Below, in pieces: positions 43,627-53,861 of a stretch of 64,000 nt of DNA. Each line of letters starts with the position of its first letter. The stretch's first letter is position 1. Location: contig NC_089232.1 of the NCBI RefSeq assembly GCF_963924675.1, positions 38,022,659 through 38,086,658 on the forward strand, in the 5' to 3' direction. The translations under genes and the position numbers were made by a program. This DNA is from Phocoena phocoena. Lineage: Eukaryota; Chordata; Mammalia; Artiodactyla; Phocoenidae. The notes below the pieces were generated by a model, which searched no databases, was not told the origin of the DNA, and saw only the letters and a program-made list of their open reading frames with translations.

Positions 43627-43775
43627 AATGCCAATTCACACCCATTTGGTTGGCAAAAATGCAGACATCTGATAATGCCAAGTAATAGTGAGATAATGAG
43701 GAAACAAGAACTCAGCCTGCTGGTGGGCGTGTGAATTAGGACCATCCTTAGGAAGGCAGTGGTGCTGTCCTGTAA
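43627..43775 (+). mobile_element. Old LINE-1 ORF2 C-terminal region, right part
   Basis: Resumes with aatgccaattcacacccatt and shows agcctgctggtgggcgtgtg, the L1 block encoding the Cys-rich tail. Confidence 0.78.
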
Positions 43776-43952
43776 GGGCAAAGATGTGTGTAAGGGCAAA
43801 GCCAGCCTCTTAACTGGCTTCTTTTGTCCTCAGTTCTTCTGAAACTTGGCATCCTACTTCACCTTTCTAGGGTTCAGCTCTGAACATAACCCTTTCCTCT
43901 TGAGATGCCTCCGGTGGTCCCCCATGGCCTACAAACAAGCATCAAATTCTTT

Positions 43953-44312
43953 TTTTTTAAAATAAATTTATTTTATTTATTTATTATTTTTGGCTGTGTT
44001 GGGTCTTCGTTGCAGCACGTGAGCTTTCTCTAGTTGCAGCGAGCAGGGGCTACTCTTTGTTGCAGTGCGCGGGCTTCTCGTTGCGGTGGCCTCTCTCATT
44101 GCAGAGCACAGGCTCTAGGCACGCGAGCTTTAGTAGTTGTGGTGCACGGGCTTCGGTAGTTGCAGTGCGCAGGCTCTAGAGCGCAGGCTCAGTAGTTGTG
44201 GCGCACGGGCTTAGTTGCTCCGTGGCATGTGGGATCTTCCTGGACCAGGGCTCGAACCCGTGTCCTCTGCATTGGCGGACGGATTCTTAACCACTGCGCC
44301 ACCAGGGAAGCC
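43953..44312 (-). mobile_element. Long CHR-type SINE, minus strand
   Basis: The plus strand begins with a T/A tail, then ggctgtgttgggtcttcgtt, and ends ttaaccactgcgccaccagg. A 10-bp duplication, caaattcttt, is at 43943-43952 and 44313-44322. Confidence 0.95.
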
Positions 44313-44469
44313 CAAATTCTTTAATGACATTTTTGTGATGTAACCAACTCACCATCCGGTTTATATCCCACTCTGCCCTACATGCTTAATGCTCCTCCTG
44401 TAAAACTAACTGCACAGGCTGAAATATCTCTTAATCCTTAATCATATGAATCATATGAAATGTATAAAT

Positions 44470-44625
44470 ATGGGAGAGGTGGAGCTGGGAGATAATCTCA
44501 TTGCATACCTTTACGTTACAGATGGGAACACTGAGGCGAGGCAGGCTGAATGTCTACCCAAGGCCACCCCGTGAGACAGAGAATCAGAAGAGACCCCAGC
44601 TTTTCCGAGTCCCTGATCAGGTGTC
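44470..44625 (+). mobile_element. Ancient MIR/L2-type repeat fragment
   Basis: The words cgttacagatgggaacactg, aggcgaggcaggctgaatgt and aaggccaccccgtgagacag match a mammal-wide repeat block. Family name uncertain. Confidence 0.45.
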
Positions 44626-45390
44626 TTATCACTGTACATCTCCTCCCGGGCTGACACATCGCAGGCCTGGCTATGGGGGTACGAGGATCCCAATCCCCTT
44701 GGCTCCCTCCACATCACCCTACTTGACACAGCTGAGCAGTGACAGCCACCATTTGTCACAAAGTAAAAATATGCCAGAGAGCTGGACAGGCAAGTACTTT
44801 CTGTGCTGGCAGCTCGCCGGTCCTGAAGCATTATATCTCTGAACTGAGATGCCCTTGTGTTCCCTTTGTCAGCAGGGAGCAGCCAGATTTCTCTTTTGCT
44901 GTAACTGGGTTAGTCTTGTGGGTTTGCCCTCCTCTCAGCTGTCAAAAGAGATTATACAGAAAGGTACTGCTGCATCGACCACAGTTCAGGTGCTGGCTGA
45001 GGCTGAAGCAGGAGGAAATTTCCAAACGCATTCATTAATCACCCTAAGTACCCGGTGGCTGCTGGCTGCACCGCTTTCTTCCAGCTGCAATCACTTTTGC
45101 TCCAGCCAGAGCTCAGAGGTCTCCCTGTCAGCTGCAGCGCCCTCAGCAGGGGCCTGGGCACAAGCTCAGGAAGGGTGGGGATTTGGGCAGAACCCCAGAA
45201 GCCTGTGAGGGTCTGTACTCACCCCGCAAGTATCCCCTGCCTGAGAGGGCGTAACATTCAATAGCAAATTTTAAAGCAACAAGACATGAGGGAGACCACA
45301 GAGAAAAGAAAAAGGCTCTCCTCCTGCTTTTTGAACAAGGCACCCTGCATTTTCATTTTGCACTGGGTGGCCCTGCTCCTAGTCCAGCAG
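44626..45390. other. Unassigned sequence
   Basis: No recognised gene or repeat. The frames at 44739-45264 overlap in three phases and carry no motif. Confidence 0.4.
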
Positions 45391-45727
45391 TATCTTAGTC
45401 CATTCAGGCTGCTATAACAAAATAGCACACAGTGGGCTGCTTAAGAACAATAGAAATTTATATCTCACAGTTCTGGAGGCTGGAAGCCAGAGATCAGGGT
45501 CCCGGCATGGGCGGGTGAGGGTCACAGACTTCTCATTGTAGCTTCTCCAGGTGAAGAGGGCAGGGAGCTCTCCGGAGCCTCTTGTAACCACTAATCTAAC
45601 TCATGAGGGCTCCACCCTCAAGATTTAAGCACTTCCCCAAAGCCCCACCTCCTAATACCATCACGTTGGAGGGGTTAGGATTTCAACATACAGATTTGGG
45701 GAGACACAAACATTCAGACCATAACAA
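45391..45727 (+). mobile_element. MLT2-like solo LTR (ERVL class)
   Basis: It begins atcttagtccattcaggctg, has aatagaaatttatatctcac, gttctggaggctggaagcca and ctaataccatcacgttggag, and ends acacaaacattcagaccata. It is one of the shorter variants. Confidence 0.65.
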
Positions 45728-45904
45728 GCAGTTTCTAAACTCTAACAGGTAGAAGCGGAACATCTGATTCCTCCATACCCCATCGGTGCCTATACAAGTG
45801 GAGCTGCTCTGGTGAGGCCCAGCCCTTAGGCCTCCTGCATCAGTACCTGGGAGGGGGTCTGTGGAGCCAGGTCTGTGAAGACCTCTGGCAGTCCACACCA
45901 GTGA

Positions 45905-46080
45905 TCCTCAAACTTCAGTGGGCAAAAAATCACCTAGAGAATGTGTTAGAAAGGCAAATTCTCAGGCCCCAGACCCAGAGATTCTGACTCAGTAGGTCTG
46001 GGGCGGGGCCTGAGATTTTGCCCTTCAAACAGGTTCCAGGTGATGCCGAGGCTGCAGCCCCCATGGTCCACACTTGGAGG
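45905..46080 (+). mobile_element. MER5A-type DNA transposon relic
   Basis: Landmarks are ccagtgatcctcaaacttca, ctcaggccccagacccagag, attctgactcagtaggtctg and ttccaggtgatgccgaggct. It is the best preserved MER5A of the window. Confidence 0.8.
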
Positions 46081-46389
46081 GACATCGGTAATTGCTCCAC
46101 TTCACAGAGGAAGCAGCAGAGACTGGGTGTCTTGCCCGACAGCACACTCGTTAAGGGCAGGCACCACGGAACCCAGATATCCACACTCCCGACACCTCTT
46201 CGTGGCTCTCACAGTTTGAGGAAGGAGGGCATAACTTAGGACCAGACTGAAAGTTTCCCTCAATGCTTGTTAAGCAAATGAGTATTTTAGCAATTGTATA
46301 AACAGCTCCTCACTTCTCCCTCCGATCTATCTATGAGACAAGGCAAGTAGCACTGGGGAGCAGAGAGATCACCCTTCATCTGCTCTAAG

Positions 46390-46620
46390 CCTCAGTTTCC
46401 TTAGTGATAGCCAGTATTCATGAAGCACTTCCCAGGCATTTTACATACGTTGATCCTCTCCAAGAACCTAGGGAGTAGGTACCATTATTGCCTCCATTTT
46501 ACAGGTGACGAAACTGGTACTCAGGAATGTGCTAATTTGATTAAAGTCGCACAACCAGGGTGCACAGGCAGGATTTTAACAGATGCACTCTGACTCCATA
46601 GCCCAAACTTCTCACCACCC
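46390..46620 (+). mobile_element. Ancient mammal-wide repeat (MIR/L2 type)
   Basis: The words gcacttcccaggcattttac, ggtaccattattgcctccat and tttacaggtgacgaaactgg are a very common mammalian repeat block. I am unsure of the family. Confidence 0.5.
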
Positions 46621-47312
46621 TGCCCTAAAGAAACTACCTTGTTGGGAACCCACAACTCAGTGCTGGCTGCCTTGCTGGAGGCCTTCCCATTTCCCTGCTC
46701 TCTAAGCCCTCCCACCTTTAGGGTCCAGCTCAACCCACAGCTTGCTTTGAAGACTGTGCTCAGATGTGGGGCAGCTCTGCTCATTTACGCTCCTCGGGCA
46801 GCTCTCTGGGTCTGATCCAATCCACCTGGCCCTCAACCAGCACTTCTCATGAGGGCAGTGCTGGCCTTAGAGTGGGTGAGAGGAGTCCCTGGCCTTGGCC
46901 CTCTGCTTTGGAGGGCCTTGCTCTGCCCCTTCTCTAGCCATGTCCTTTCCAGTGGGGTGGGAGTCGGGAGGGAGGGGGCAAGGACTTGAATCCCCTCTTC
47001 TAAAATGTTCTGAGTACCCGGGACCCTGAAATTCCCTGCATTAATGGCTGTGAAATCATCCCCTAGCCCACTCTTCCAAGGGCAGCATTGTTCTTAAGCT
47101 GGTTACACCAGCTTAAGATGTGCCCCCTCTAGGCCTGAAGGGCATCTAGGAGTAGGGAGTGGGGGAGGCAGAACTGACATGGAAGCTGGGGTGTCTATAA
47201 AGATGGACATGAAGCCCCTCAAGATTCCAGATGAAAAGGGGTTCAGAACAGAAAGTGAGTAGCTAACTGGGGGCCGTGACTGAAGTACAACTCTTCCAGC
47301 AGTGCCATTATA
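46621..47312. other. Unassigned sequence
   Basis: No recognised gene or repeat. A G-rich patch (gggagtcgggagggaggggg) lies at about 46958-46978. Confidence 0.4.
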
Positions 47313-47912
47313 TTAGTTTCCTATTGTTGTGTAACAAAGTGCTGCAAACTTAATGACTTAAAACAACACATATTTATTGTCTCACAGTTTCTGTGAGTTA
47401 GGAATCTAGGCAGGGAATAGCTGGGTCCTCTGTTTCATGGCCTCTCACAAGGTGTTGTCCAGGGCTGAGGTCTCACCTGAAGGCTTGTTTGGGGAAGCAT
47501 CTGCTTCTAAACTCATGTAGCTATTGGCAGAATTTCAGTTCCTCAAGGGTCATTGGACTGCAGGGCTCAGTTCCTTGCTGGGTGTTGGACAGAGACCACC
47601 CCATGTACTTGCCACAGAGGCCTCTCCAACGTGGCAACTTGCTTCATCAAAACCAGGCAGGGAAGGAGTTGGCTAGCAAGAAAGAAATCACTATCCTGTA
47701 TAACCTAGACATAGATGTGACATCCCAACCCATTTAACACATTCTATTGGTTAGAAGCAAGTCATGGAAAACAACTATACTTAAATTTAAAAAGAAAGAA
47801 AGAAAGAAGCAAGTTGTGGCTCACATCCACACTCAAGAGGAGAGGATTCCACAAGAGTATAAGAGGTGGAGATCAGTGGACACCATCTTAGAAGCTGCCT
47901 GACACAGCCTTA
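47313..47912 (+). mobile_element. MLT2-like solo LTR (ERVL class) with a micro-insertion
   Basis: It starts atattagtttcctattgttg, continues cacatatttattgtctcaca, ttgggttgttgg-type words, aacgtggcaacttgcttcat, and ends gacaccatcttagaagctgc. A 42-bp L1-derived insertion interrupts it at 47763-47804. Confidence 0.68.
47763..47804 (+). mobile_element. Severely truncated retro-insertion (42 bp)
   Basis: The insert reads catggaaaacaactatactt followed by an A-rich tail with gaaa repeats. It resembles the last bases of a cetartiodactyl L1 3' end plus tail. It is framed by a perfect 10-bp duplication, agaagcaagt, at 47753-47762 and 47805-47814. In related LTRs the sequence runs straight from agaagcaagt to the right flank. 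Confidence 0.7.
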
Positions 47913-48445
47913 CCCAAGCAGAGAACTCCAAAGAATCACAGAGGGAATTCTACATTCAAACCTGGCCTTCTCTGGTGCTTTAAAGTTATATTTATTAAGG
48001 GAGGCAAATAAATATTTTAGTCAACAGTATGTTAGCTTGAGTTACAGCTTTTAAGTATTTGACATATGGGATGTAGGCCACTTTTGATACTCTCATCCTG
48101 GTCCCATAAATATTAGGACAGTCCTGCTTCTGTGCATTTGTCCTGGCTGCCACTTCAGACAGGCAAGGCCTTGTTGGAAGGGTCCTGTCTCCTTATTGTT
48201 TGCCCTACACACAGCCTAGCATGCCATCATGTGAGAAGCAATCAGTAAAGTCTGCCTGGCCATATGCTGGCAGCTGCCCGGCTCCAGTGGTGGCCCTCTT
48301 CCAGCCGCTGCCATGAGGCAGCTGTGCTGATTTGAAACCTCAGTAGTTTGGTTTCCTCATGAGCAAGAAAAGAGGGTCCCGCATGGTACAGAAAGAAAAT
48401 GAGAGGAGCAAAATCTACCACATCAGCAAGGCAAAGATGACTCCT
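47913..48445. other. Unassigned sequence
   Basis: No recognised gene or repeat. Confidence 0.4.
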
Positions 48446-48648
48446 GGGCTTCCCTGGTGGCGCAGTGGTTGAGAGTCCGCCTGATGATGCAGGGGACGTG
48501 GGTTCGTGCCCCAGTCCGGGAGGATCCCACATGCCATGGAGCGGCTGGGCCTGTGAGCCATGGCCGCTGGGCATGTGCGTCCGGAGCCCATGCTCTGCAA
48601 CAGGAGAGGCCACAACAGTGAGAGGCCCGTGTACCGCTAAAAAAAAGA
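48446..48648 (+). mobile_element. CHR-type SINE
   Basis: It starts gggcttccctggtggcgcag, has gggttcgtgccccagt, and ends gtgtaccgct followed by an A-run. Only a poor duplication is visible (aaagat on both sides). Confidence 0.94.
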
Positions 48649-48682
48649 TTCCTTCCAGGGGAGCAAAACTCTGCCTCTAGAT

Positions 48683-49028
48683 AGGGTTTCCTTGGTGACT
48701 CAGTAGTTAAGAATCCGCCTACCAAAAAAAAAAAAAAAGAATCCGCCTACCAATGCAGGGGACACGGGTTCAAGCCCTGGTCAGGGAAGATCCCACATGC
48801 CACAGAGCAACTAAGCCCGTGCACCACAACTACTGAGCCTGCGCTCTAGAGCCCGTGAGCCACAACTACTGAGCCTGAGCCACAACTATTGAAGCCCGTG
48901 CGCCTAGAGCCCATGCTCCACAATAAGAGAAGACACCACAATGAGAAGCCCACAACAAAGAGCAGCCCCCACTCGCCGCAACTACAGAAAGCCCGCATGA
49001 AGCAACGAAGACCCAACATAGCCAAAAA
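48683..49028 (+). mobile_element. Long CHR-type SINE containing a poly(A)-only insertion
   Basis: It starts agggtttccttggtgactca, has gggttcaagccctggt, and ends gacccaacatagccaaaa. An 18-bp duplication, aaaactctgcctctagat (one mismatch), is at 48665-48682 and 49029-49046. Inside it a 15-bp word is duplicated around a run of A (48709-48751), annotated separately. Confidence 0.95.
48709..48751 (+). repeat. 15-bp direct repeat flanking a pure A-run
   Basis: The word aagaatccgcctacc occurs at 48709-48723 and 48737-48751, with 13 A between. The first copy is preceded by gtt, so the junction reads tt/aaga, like an L1 endonuclease site. The surrounding SINE normally has one copy of the word. It looks like a retro-insertion of tail alone. 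Confidence 0.85.
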
Positions 49029-49250
49029 AAAACTCTGCCTTTAGATGAAAACATAATTATTAGGTTTCTTTCTATTTTTTATTTTATATTTATTATAAAA
49101 ATAATGAATATGGTTTATTTTTTTCATCTATAGGAAACAAAAGAGCCACAGTTTCACCATTAAACTCCCTTTGTCATGTGTGTGTGTACACAGCATATAC
49201 ATATATGTACATGTATACTCATATATACTTATATATGTATTTTAATTTTG

Positions 49251-49270
49251 TAATGTAATATATTACATTA
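49251..49270. repeat. Perfect 20-bp palindrome in AT-rich DNA
   Basis: taatgtaatatattacatta equals its own reverse complement. It sits in an AT-rich stretch (49190-49310) with TATA and TATG repeats. Confidence 0.9.
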
Positions 49271-49499
49271 ACATAATTTTGTATGTAGTATATTTTAAAT
49301 TTCCTTCTCCAGAAAATGTTTTTTATGCATAGCTGCTGCTAGTGGTATTGTTGTTAAATTTGTGTGATTTGGGGGCTTTACAAAAAATAAAAGATCATAC
49401 TGTCTATTCAGTTATATATCTACTTTTTCAGGACAGTGAATATTTTTTCTATATTAAAGAGGTAGAATTTAAAAATAACTTAAAAATAGATGATAGATT

Positions 49500-49730
49500 C
49501 ACAAAGTCAAAAAAGTACTCAGTGAAAAGTCTCCCTCCCTATCCCCAGTTCACATCCCCAGCAGTAACCAATGTTAACAGATCCTTCTATGTTCTTCCAA
49601 AAATAATTTTATATACATAAGCAAATATATAAATAACTTCTCTTCTTTTCCACCTTCTACATAGTGGTAGTATCTTATGCACACCATTCTGCACTCAATA
49701 TATCTTGGAGATAGTTCCATATCTTTATAT
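49500..49730 (-). mobile_element. Old LINE-1 3' UTR, minus strand
   Basis: The words agtgaaaagtctccctccct, cagcagtaaccaatgttaac, ccattctgcactcaatatat and atcttggagatagttccata are the reverse strand of L1M 3' ends. Confidence 0.65.
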
Positions 49731-49732
49731 AC

Positions 49733-49905
49733 CAATGGTTCTCCACCTTGGCTGAATATTAGAATTATCTGAGTAGCTTTAAAAAATTCTGGATGCCCAA
49801 GCCACACCCCAAACCAATTAAATTAGAATCTACGGGGGTGGGAGGCACACACATCAGGATTTTTTAACCTCCTTTAGGTACAGCCAAGGTTGTGTACTAC
49901 TTATA
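49733..49905 (+). mobile_element. MER5A-type DNA transposon relic
   Basis: Landmarks are aatggttctccaccttggct, gaattatctgagtagcttta, ccaagccacaccccaaacca and tcaggattttttaacctcct. Confidence 0.75.
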
Positions 49906-50084
49906 TAAAGAGCTTCCTGAGAAAGGAAATGAAAGGAAGAGGAAATATGATACTTCCATTATTGCTTACAAAAGAAAATTAGGGTGACCAACTGTCCTGG
50001 TTTTCCAGGCACTGAGGGGTTTCCAAGGAAAGGTGAGCTGCTTACCTTACAAAGAAAATTTGTAAAACTTCAATTTAATGTAGT

Positions 50085-50230
50085 ACTAGATGTCTTTAGC
50101 CAGAGCAATTAGTCAAGAAAAAGAAATAAAATGAATTCAAACCAAATTGGAAAAAAGAAAGTAAAGTTATCTCTGATTACAGATGACATGATCTTATATA
50201 TAGAAAAGGCTGGTGAGGGGTATGGTAAAT
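50085..50230 (+). mobile_element. Old LINE-1 ORF2 remnant (RT active-site region)
   Basis: The block tctgattacagatgacatga followed by tcttatatatagaaaa is the decayed region of the ADDMILYIE motif; ggaaaaaagaaagtaaagtt precedes it. The SINE at 50244 follows. Confidence 0.75.
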
Positions 50231-50243
50231 AAGACTCTTTTGT

Positions 50244-50423
50244 ACCCTGGTGGTGCAGTGGTTGAGAGTCCACCTGCCGATGCAGGCGACACGGGTTTGT
50301 GCCCAGGTCCGGGAAGATCCCACATGCTGCGGAATGGCTGGGCCCATAAGCCATGGCTGCTGAGCCTGCGTGTCCGGAGCCTGTGCTCCGCAACGGGAGA
50401 GGCCACAACGGTGAGAAAAAAAA
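50244..50423 (+). mobile_element. CHR-type SINE lacking its first bases
   Basis: It begins at accctggtggtgcagtggtt, so the usual gggcttc is missing, and it ends early at gagaggccacaacggtgag followed by an A-run. A perfect 13-bp duplication, aagactcttttgt, is at 50231-50243 and 50424-50436. Confidence 0.94.
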
Positions 50424-50436
50424 AAGACTCTTTTGT

Positions 50437-50690
50437 TATGTGGTTAAGCGTCTCTCAGGTGATAAGCATTGTCTCCAAAGTAGCTCTCTTCTTGGTATGG
50501 AGACATCTTTGCAAATGGAAATTTCCTTCATAAATGTAAATTTCCTTTACAAAAGGGGAAATCCTTTATTTTTAGACAAGTGGAGGAGGTAAAGAGCTTT
50601 TCCTGAGTCTTCTGGTCCTCAATTGCCTTTAAATAGCTCAAAATAATCCGTATGTGCCAAAGTGGCATATTTTGGGGTGATATTCTGGTA
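50437..50690 (+). mobile_element. Unassigned repeat, LTR-like
   Basis: It contains aagtggcatattttggggtg, the reverse complement of the block at about 18815-18838, and gacatctttgcaaatggaaa. It is probably a second copy of the family at 18720-19095. Family name unknown. Confidence 0.35.
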
Positions 50691-50694
50691 CCCT

Positions 50695-50850
50695 CCATAA
50701 TTCTTCAATAAGAATTTATTTAAAACTTCAATAAATTCCAAAAAGACTATAGATACCATTCTCTAATCATAATGTAACAAAACTAGAAATTGATTATAGA
50801 ACCAGAAAATAAAAAGACCTTACTGCTTGGATATCTATAACCATCCCTCA
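50695..50850 (+). mobile_element. Old LINE-1 ORF2 remnant (endonuclease end)
   Basis: The block cattctctaatcataatgta followed by caaaactagaaattgatt matches the L1 region encoding the SDH motif (FSDHNAIKLEI type). Confidence 0.55.
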
Positions 50851-51189
50851 ACCCAAAAGCCCAAAACCCTCTTTCCTTTGTGTATATATTTGTGTACATG
50901 TGTGTATATTCCTAAAATGGAATATGAGCCTCATCATCTGGCCTCCTTCTTGAGTCTCATATCTTTGTGAAACACCTCCTGCATATCGAACCTAGGAGGG
51001 TAAAAGAAAAAGTTCTTTTTTTCTACTACAATTACACTACTTTTGAGTTCACTGAAGTTTTTTTGGTGAACTAATTACTGTAAAGTCAATTTAATTTCAT
51101 GTAACCAGAGACACATGAAAATAAAATAAATATTTAGTTTTCAGATTATGTTTAATATATATCAAGCAGCTCTATTTAAAAAATTATAT

Positions 51190-51680
51190 TACTTAGGTCT
51201 TACCTTAGCATGGCCTAAAAGAGAGGTAAATGATCTCCCTTACTGATGTTTCTATTTTTCCTTGTATTTCCTCTAGCTTTTGCTTTATTAATGTGTATTA
51301 TTTGTTACATAGATGTTAAATGTTATATATCACATAGATTAAAAAGAGTTATATCACGAATTTCACAACTTTATTATCCTAGAACTCATTCAAGTCTAGT
51401 ATTAGGATAATGATCTCTGCTAAACTTTTACACTTACTTGGTAAAAACACATTTTCTCATCCTTTCACTTTCAATCTTTCTTAATCATTTTATCATTAGG
51501 TTTTACTTTGTGATCTAATATTGAGAGTCTCTTTTAACAGGTCAATTTGGCCTAATTACACTTATTGCTATGACAATTACGTTTGGTTCTATAGGTTTTG
51601 TTTCATTATTGTGTTTGTGTTTTCAGTGATAATTTGAAAGTTGGTGTTTCTTATGTAGTAATTACCTTTAGGGGCTTGTT
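51190..51680 (-). mobile_element. Possible old LINE-1 remnant, minus strand
   Basis: The T-rich pattern with tttttccttgtatttcctct, caatttggcctaattacact and tttggttctataggttttg resembles the reverse of an L1 ORF2 linker. Weak support. Confidence 0.35.
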
Positions 51681-51696
51681 AAAAAATAACTATCCC

Positions 51697-52676
51697 AGAG
51701 AGAGGGGGAAGACAGTGGAACAGTAAGACGCGGAGATCACCTTCCTCACCACAGATACATCAGAAATACATCTACACGTGGAACAACTACAGAACACCTA
51801 CTGAACGCTGGCAGAAGACCTCAGACCTCCCAAAAGGCAAGAAACTCCCCCACGTACCTGGGTAGGGCAAAAGAAAAAACAATAAACAGAGACAATGGAA
51901 TAGGGATGGGACCTGCACCAGTGGGAGGGAGCCGTGAAGGAGGAAAGGTTTCCACACACTAGAAGCCCCTTCACGGGCGGAGACTGCGGGTGGCGGAGCG
52001 GGGGAGCTTTGGAGTGGCAGAGGAGAGCGCAGCAACGGGGGTGCGGAGGGCAAAGCGGAGAGATTCCAGCACAGAGGAGCGGTGCCGACCAGTACTCACC
52101 AGCCCGAGAGGCTTGTCTGCTTACCCGTCGAGGTGGAGGGGCTGGGACCTGAGGCTCGGGTTTCGGTCGGAGCGCAGGGAGAGGACTGGCGGCGTGAACA
52201 CAGCCTAAAGGGGTTTGTGCACCATGGCTAGCCGGGAGGGAGTCCGGGGAAAAGTCTGGACCTGCCGAAGAGGCAAGAGACTTTTTCTTCCCTCTTTGTT
52301 TCCTGGTGCGCGAGGACAGGGGATTAAGAGCGCTGCTTAAAGGAGCTCCAGAGACGGGCGCAAGCCGCAGCTATCAGTGCGGACCCCAGAGACGGGCATG
52401 AGACGCTAAGGCTGCTGCTGCCACCACCAATAAACCTGTGTGCGAGCACAGGTCACTCTCCACACCTCCCTTCCGGGTAGCCTGTGCAGCCCACCACTGC
52501 CAGGATCCCCGGGATCCAGGGACAACTTCCCCGGGAGAACGCACGGTGCGCCTCAGGCTGGTGCAATGTCAGGCCAGCCTCTGCTGCTGCAGGCTCACCC
52601 CGGACTCCGTACCCCTCCCTCCCCCCAAACCTACAGCCTGCAAAAAGGAGACCCCAAAGAGAGTAAGATAAGCAAA
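51697..52676 (+). promoter_or_regulatory. LINE-1 5' UTR with internal promoter region
   Basis: About 980 bases between the element start (agagagagggggaagacagt) and the ORF1 ATG. In L1 this part holds an internal RNA polymerase II promoter. It is GC- and CpG-rich between about 51960 and 52400, in contrast to the AT-rich surroundings. The role is known for the family and not shown for this copy. Open frames within it (for example 52440-52676) are non-coding. Confidence 0.8.
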
Positions 52677-53747
52677 ATGAGAAGACAGAAAAACACACAG
52701 CAGATGAAGGAGCAAGAGAAAAACCCACCAGACCTAACAAATGAAGAGGAAATAGGCAGTCTACCTAAAAAAGAATTCAGAATAATGTTAGTAAAGATGA
52801 TCCAAACTCTTGGAAACATAATAGAGAAAATGCAAGAAACATTTAACAAGGACCTAGAAGAACTAAAGATGAAACAAGCAACAATGAACAACACAATAAA
52901 TGAAATTAAAGAAACTCTAGAAAGGGGCTTCCTTGGTGGCGAGGTGGTTAAGAGTCTGCCTGCCGATGCAGGGAACAGGGGTTCATGCCCCGGTCCGGAG
53001 AATCCCACATGCCACGGAGCGGCTGGGCCCGCGGGCCATGGCCACTGAGCCTGCACGTCCGGAGCCTGTGCTCTGCAGCAGGAGAGGAGGAGAGTCCACA
53101 ACAGTGAGAGGCCTGCATATCGCAAAAAAAAAAAAACAAACAAACGAACTCTAGAAGGGATCAATAGCAGAATAACTGAGGCAGAAAAATGGATAAGTGA
53201 CCTGGAAGATAAAATAGTGGAAATAACTACTGCAGAGCAGAATAAAGAAAAAAGAATAAAAAGAACAGAGAACAGTCTCAAAGACCCCTGGGACAACATT
53301 AAATGCACCAATATTCGAATTATAGGGGTTCCAGAAGAAGAAGAGAGAAAGAAAGGGACTGAGAAAATATTTGAAGAGATTATAGTTGAAAACTTCCCTA
53401 ATATGGGAAAGGAAATAGTTAATCAAGTCCAGGAAGCACAGAGAGTCCCATACAGGATAAATTCAAGGAGAAACACACCAAGACACATATTAATCAAACT
53501 GTCAAAAATTAAACACAAAGAAAACATATTTAAAGCAGCAAGGGAAAAACAACAAATAACACACAAGGGAATCCCCATAAGGTTAACAGCTGATCTTTCA
53601 GCAGAAACTCTGCAAGCCAGAAGGGACTGGCAGGACATATTTAAAGTGATAAAGGAGAAAAAACTACAACCAAGATTACTCTACCCAGCAAGGATCTCAT
53701 TCAGATTTGATGGAGAAATTAAAACCTTTAAGACAAGCAAAAGCTGA
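52677..53747 (+). pseudogene. LINE-1 ORF1, split by a CHR SINE
   Basis: ORF1p is the L1 RNA-binding chaperone that forms trimers on L1 RNA. The frame starts at ATG 52677 (MRRQKNTQQMKEQEKNPPD). It shows a heptad-rich coiled coil (IIEKMQETFNKDLEELKMKQ and, after the insertion, ITEAEKWISDLEDKI), then the RRM-like block with IRIIGVPEEEERKKG, and a C-terminal domain ending at TGA 53745. A SINE at 52925-53146 breaks it. Removing the 234 bases of SINE plus one duplication copy leaves 837 bases, a whole number of codons (278 residues), so the SINE landed in an otherwise open frame. Confidence 0.92.
52925..53146 (+). mobile_element. CHR-type SINE inside LINE-1 ORF1
   Basis: It starts gggcttccttggtggcgagg, has ggttcatgccccggt, and ends gcatatcgc plus an A/C tail. 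A small insertion (gaggag) lies near 53085. The duplication aactctagaa is at 52913-52922 and 53147-53156. It adds a reading-frame break and an A-rich tail to ORF1. Confidence 0.95.
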
Positions 53748-53861
53748 GAGAGTTCAGCACCACCAAACCAGCTTTACAACAAATGCTAAAGGATCTTCTC
53801 TAGGCAAGAAACACAAGAGAAGGAAAAGGCCTATAATAACAAACCCAAAACAATTAAGAAA

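Noticed and set aside
48709..48751. CRISPR-like or other array (repeat-spacer-repeat)
   Set aside because: Only two copies around a pure A-run; the context is a mammalian SINE. No CRISPR array or prokaryotic feature is present anywhere in the window.
51960..52400. CpG island of a host gene
   Set aside because: The GC-rich stretch is the 5' UTR of the LINE-1 that follows; no host first exon is visible.
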